Shown: in pieces, positions 5,165 through 7,198 of the stretch
Numbering within the stretch: the stretch's first letter is position 1
How the letters are laid out: each line of letters begins with the position of its first letter
Origin: an uncultured Collinsella sp.
GTDB taxonomy: Bacteria > Actinomycetota > Coriobacteriia > Coriobacteriales > Coriobacteriaceae
Assembly: GCA_902489965.1 (NCBI GenBank)
Contig: CABUCA010000082.1
Coordinates: forward strand, 1-7,198
Direction: 5' to 3'
Length of the DNA stretch: 7,198 bases
Position numbers and translations under genes: made by a program
The notes under the pieces: generated by a model
Databases searched by the model: none
What the model was told of the DNA's origin: nothing
The model's input: the letters and a program-made list of their open reading frames with translations, nothing else

Positions 5165-6055
5165 TCAGGCACGCTCTTTGTTTCGATGGCGGACAAGCGC
5201 CACCAGAAAGCCGTCGCCAAAAGCATCGGATGCCAAGTTGGCCACAATCACCAAAACGATCATCGCCGCGCCCAAGAACTCGTTCCAGCTAAAGACCTCG
5301 CCAAAGAGGAGCGCCGACCAGCAGGGAGCGAGCACGACCTCACTCATGCAGACCAAGTTGGCCGCAAACGCGTTGGTGCGCGCAATCCCCTTGGCATACA
5401 GCACACTCGCAAGGCCACTGCAAAAAAGGCCATGCACCAGCATAAGCCCCCACTCAAAGGGTTTCACGGAGCCTAGGTCGCCTGCAAAATAGACGATCGG
5501 CAGTATCGAGATGCCGCAGGAGATGAGCGAGGACACCATGGGCGACGCATCGGAGCGAGAGTTTAAAAAGAAACACAGCCCAAAGGTGGCGCCCGAAATG
5601 ACGGCAAGCAGGTTGCCGAGCATGCCCTCGGCACTCAAATCACCTAAAAAGAAAAGTCCCATACCCGTAAAAGCAACCACCACGGAGGCAATCTTCGCAG
5701 GCGAGGGCAACGTGCGAGTTGCGAGCGATTGATACACGATAACGAAAATCATCGAGGTGTACTGCAGGACGATCGCGTTGCCGACCGTCGTGAGCTGGTT
5801 GGCAAAGTTAAACGTGGTGCCCGTCACGAAGTTGCAGACGGCCACAAGGACAATAAGACGGCTGACGCGGAGGACAGGCCTGCCGACGAGCAGGATAAAG
5901 AGCGCCATAAATATTGCCGTGACGGCACCAATCAAAAGAGCTGACTGCGAATTTGCGTGAACGAGGATGCCGATAAAACTCCACAGGAGCGCCGTGCCAA
6001 ATAGATACATCGCCCCGCTCACGCCATTATCGGGTGGATTGTCAGATCGAATCAC
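5165..6055 (-). CDS. EamA/DMT-family transporter (substrate unknown)
   Basis: Membrane protein of 296 aa with ten predicted helices arranged as two EamA repeats (about residues 16-140 and 150-285), the layout of drug/metabolite transporters. Typical pieces are MYLFGTALLWSFIGILV at the first helix, NFANQLTTVGNAIVLQYTS near helices 3-4, and the second-repeat LAPCWSALLFGEVFSWNE segment, which resembles the usual P-x-x-x-x-L-x-x-x-E motif with Cys-Trp-Ser in the middle. The start is GTG at 6055, chosen because GGAGGT lies about 5 nt upstream; the next ATG, 16 codons in, has no such site. It follows the copy-2 terminator with only 31 bp between stem and start, so promoter space is very short. The substrate cannot be read from sequence. 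Family members include amino-acid and metabolite exporters, so efflux of an amino acid freed by the deglycase is possible but speculative. No convincing terminator follows it. Confidence 0.9.
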   Translation of the reverse strand: MIRSDNPPDNGVSGAMYLFGTALLWSFIGILVHANSQSALLIGAVTAIFMALFILLVGRPVLRVSRLIVLVAVCNFVTGTTFNFANQLTTVGNAIVLQYTSMIFVIVYQSLATRTLPSPAKIASVVVAFTGMGLFFLGDLSAEGMLGNLLAVISGATFGLCFFLNSRSDASPMVSSLISCGISILPIVYFAGDLGSVKPFEWGLMLVHGLFCSGLASVLYAKGIARTNAFAANLVCMSEVVLAPCWSALLFGEVFSWNEFLGAAMIVLVIVANLASDAFGDGFLVALVRHRNKERA

Positions 6056-6086
6056 GAAACACCTCCAGCTAGCTTTCGGTAATAAA

Positions 6087-6114
6087 AAACGGCGACCGCA
6101 ATGGGTCGCCGTTT
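6087..6114 (-). terminator. Rho-independent terminator after EIID copy 2
   Basis: On the minus strand, AAACGGCGACC and GGTCGCCGTTT form a perfect 11-bp stem with a 6-nt loop, followed directly by TTTTTATT (the stem's own T run continues into the tail). It begins 29 bp after the EIID copy 2 stop codon. This is the textbook form and is much stronger than the hairpin behind copy 1. The two copies of EIID therefore have unrelated downstream regions. Confidence 0.9.
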
Positions 6115-6143
6115 CCCTTGGGGGCAGAATAGAACGCAGGAAC

Positions 6144-6968
6144 CTACGCCAGCACGCCGAAGAACGCGCCGATGATGCCCACGACCATGGTGGCCACGAT
6201 CAGCACCATGGGGTTGATCTTCTTGGACAGCAGCCAGTAGTACAGCCAGAAGGCGATCATGCCGAGCATGCCGGGCATGATGCCGTCCAGGATGTCCTGG
6301 AGGGTCTGGGCGTCGTCGCCCGAGCCGATGGCCACCGGGATGCTGGCCCAGAACATGTCCTTGCACATGGCGCCCACGACCATGACGCCCACGATGCCCA
6401 CGCAGGTCATGATCTTCTGCATGAGGCCGGTCCTCTGGGCCTCGTCCAGGAAGCCCACGCCCAGCTCGTAGCCCTTGACGGCGCCCCAGATGCGCAGCGC
6501 GAAGCCGGGGACGTTGTAGATGAGCAGGAAGGCGATGGGGCCGAAGGGGTTGCCGGCCTGGCACAGGCTGATGCCCACCGCGGCGGCGACCACGCGCAGC
6601 GTCGACAGGAAGATGGAGTCGCCGATGCCGGACAGCGGGCCCATGAGGGCGGCCTTGACGTCGTTGACGCTCTCGGGCTCGATCTCGCCGCGGGCGACCT
6701 TCTCCTCCATGGCCATCGCGATGCCGCCGACGAACGGGGCGAACTGGACGGTGATGTTGAAGAACGCGCAGTGGCGGTGCAGGGCCTCGGCGTAGTCGTC
6801 GGGGCGGCCGGCGTAGATCTTCTTGAGCATGTTGGCGACCATCAGGCAGAAGGCGATGTTCATCTGCTTGTAGTAGGTCCAGGAGAACTCCATGCCCAGG
6901 GCGCCGACGTTGACGGCGCTCTTGACGAGGTCGGAGCGCGTGATCTTGTTCTCGGGACTAGAAGTCAT
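6144..6968 (-). CDS. PTS mannose-family EIID subunit, copy 2
   Basis: Encodes the same 274-aa protein as copy 1 (3353-4177), with no amino-acid or base difference that I can find apart from the stop codon, TAG here and TAA there. Start choice and overlap with the upstream EIIC (11 bp) are the same; an alternative ATG lies at 6977. It is followed by its own strong terminator and then the DMT transporter, not the MFS gene. If the second copy is real, the cell has two EIIC-EIID pairs sharing one EIID sequence. If the contig end was built from a repeat, this entry may duplicate copy 1 artificially. Confidence 0.88.
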   Translation of the reverse strand: MTSSPENKITRSDLVKSAVNVGALGMEFSWTYYKQMNIAFCLMVANMLKKIYAGRPDDYAEALHRHCAFFNITVQFAPFVGGIAMAMEEKVARGEIEPESVNDVKAALMGPLSGIGDSIFLSTLRVVAAAVGISLCQAGNPFGPIAFLLIYNVPGFALRIWGAVKGYELGVGFLDEAQRTGLMQKIMTCVGIVGVMVVGAMCKDMFWASIPVAIGSGDDAQTLQDILDGIMPGMLGMIAFWLYYWLLSKKINPMVLIVATMVVGIIGAFFGVLA

Positions 6969-7198
6969 CGTCCTCATCCCCTTCCGCGGAGAGCTGGGGC
7001 TGGGCTCCGCCCAGGCCGAGCAGGTCGAACTTGTCGATGCCGATGATGATGGCGATCAGGGCGACGCCCAGGACGGGCACGTTGGCGTAGGAGCACAGCA
7101 GGAAGCCCAGGAAGTAGAAGGGCACGAGCTGCTTGGTGAGCACCAGGCGGCCGAGCATGGCGAAGCCCATGGCCGGCAGGATGTTGGCGGCAACGCCA
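6145..7198. repeat. Exact 1054-bp direct repeat, unit 2 (reaches the window edge)
   Basis: Second unit of the duplication described at 3354-4407, in the same orientation. Identity holds from the second base of the EIID stop codon to the last base of the window, so the true length may be greater than 1054 bp. Between the units lie copy 1's EIIC N-terminal part, its promoter, the DMT gene and the copy-2 terminator. Confidence 0.93.
6958..7198 (-). CDS. PTS mannose-family EIIC subunit, copy 2 (partial, C-terminal 80 residues)
   Basis: Open frame running in from the window edge and ending at TAG (6958-6960). The first whole codon corresponds to Gly179 of copy 1, and all visible residues are identical to it, including the acidic ending EGDEDDDF. 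The N-terminal two thirds lie outside the window. Nearly all codons are G/C-ending, as in the attached EIID. Whether the missing part matches copy 1 is unknown; the codon break in copy 1 at this very point suggests that it does not. Confidence 0.9.
   Translation of the reverse strand, partial: GVAANILPAMGFAMLGRLVLTKQLVPFYFLGFLLCSYANVPVLGVALIAIIIGIDKFDLLGLGGAQPQLSAEGDEDDDF

Noticed and set aside
3354..7198. Composite transposon or insertion sequence carrying the repeats
   Set aside because: No transposase, terminal inverted repeats or target duplications are visible, and the repeat edges follow gene homology instead.

Overview
The window is a piece of a GC-rich bacterial chromosome, or one end of a contig. 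All the genes I accept lie on the minus strand. Strong G/C-ending codon bias, AGGAGG-type ribosome binding sites and the density of mannose-family PTS genes suggest a gut actinobacterium of the Coriobacteriia, most likely Collinsella. The genus is inferred from style, not from a marker gene.

Layout in the direction of transcription (high to low coordinates): the C-terminal end of a PTS EIIC gene and a complete EIID gene (copy 2, 7198-6144); a strong terminator (6114-6087); an EamA/DMT-family transporter (6055-5165); a promoter with paired operator-like boxes (5119-5074) and a leader of about 135 nt; a complete EIIC-EIID pair (copy 1, 4940-3353); a hairpin terminator (3319-3280); an MFS transporter (3260-2046); a second promoter with the same paired boxes (1968-1923); and then an FrlB-like SIS-domain sugar-phosphate deglycase (1875-814), PTS EIIA (767-348) and the start of PTS EIIB (290 to beyond position 1).

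Reading: EIIA, EIIB, EIIC and EIID of one mannose-family PTS permease are split over two transcripts with matching promoters and operator-like boxes. The enzyme encoded with EIIA/EIIB resembles fructoselysine-6-phosphate deglycase. The simplest model is uptake and phosphorylation of an Amadori (sugar-amine) compound, such as fructoselysine or glucoselysine, followed by cleavage to a hexose phosphate and a free amino acid. The MFS and DMT transporters are of unknown substrate. Export of the released amino acid is possible but unproven. No regulator gene is visible.

The most striking feature is an exact duplication of 1054 bp (3354-4407 and 6145-7198) covering the last 79 codons of EIIC and all of EIID. 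It ends at the EIID stop codon on one side. On the other side it ends at a sharp codon-usage break inside copy 1's EIIC, which is also where the window stops. This looks like recent gene conversion between two paralogous PTS operons, with a real possibility that copy 2 is a repeat edge added at a contig end by the assembler.
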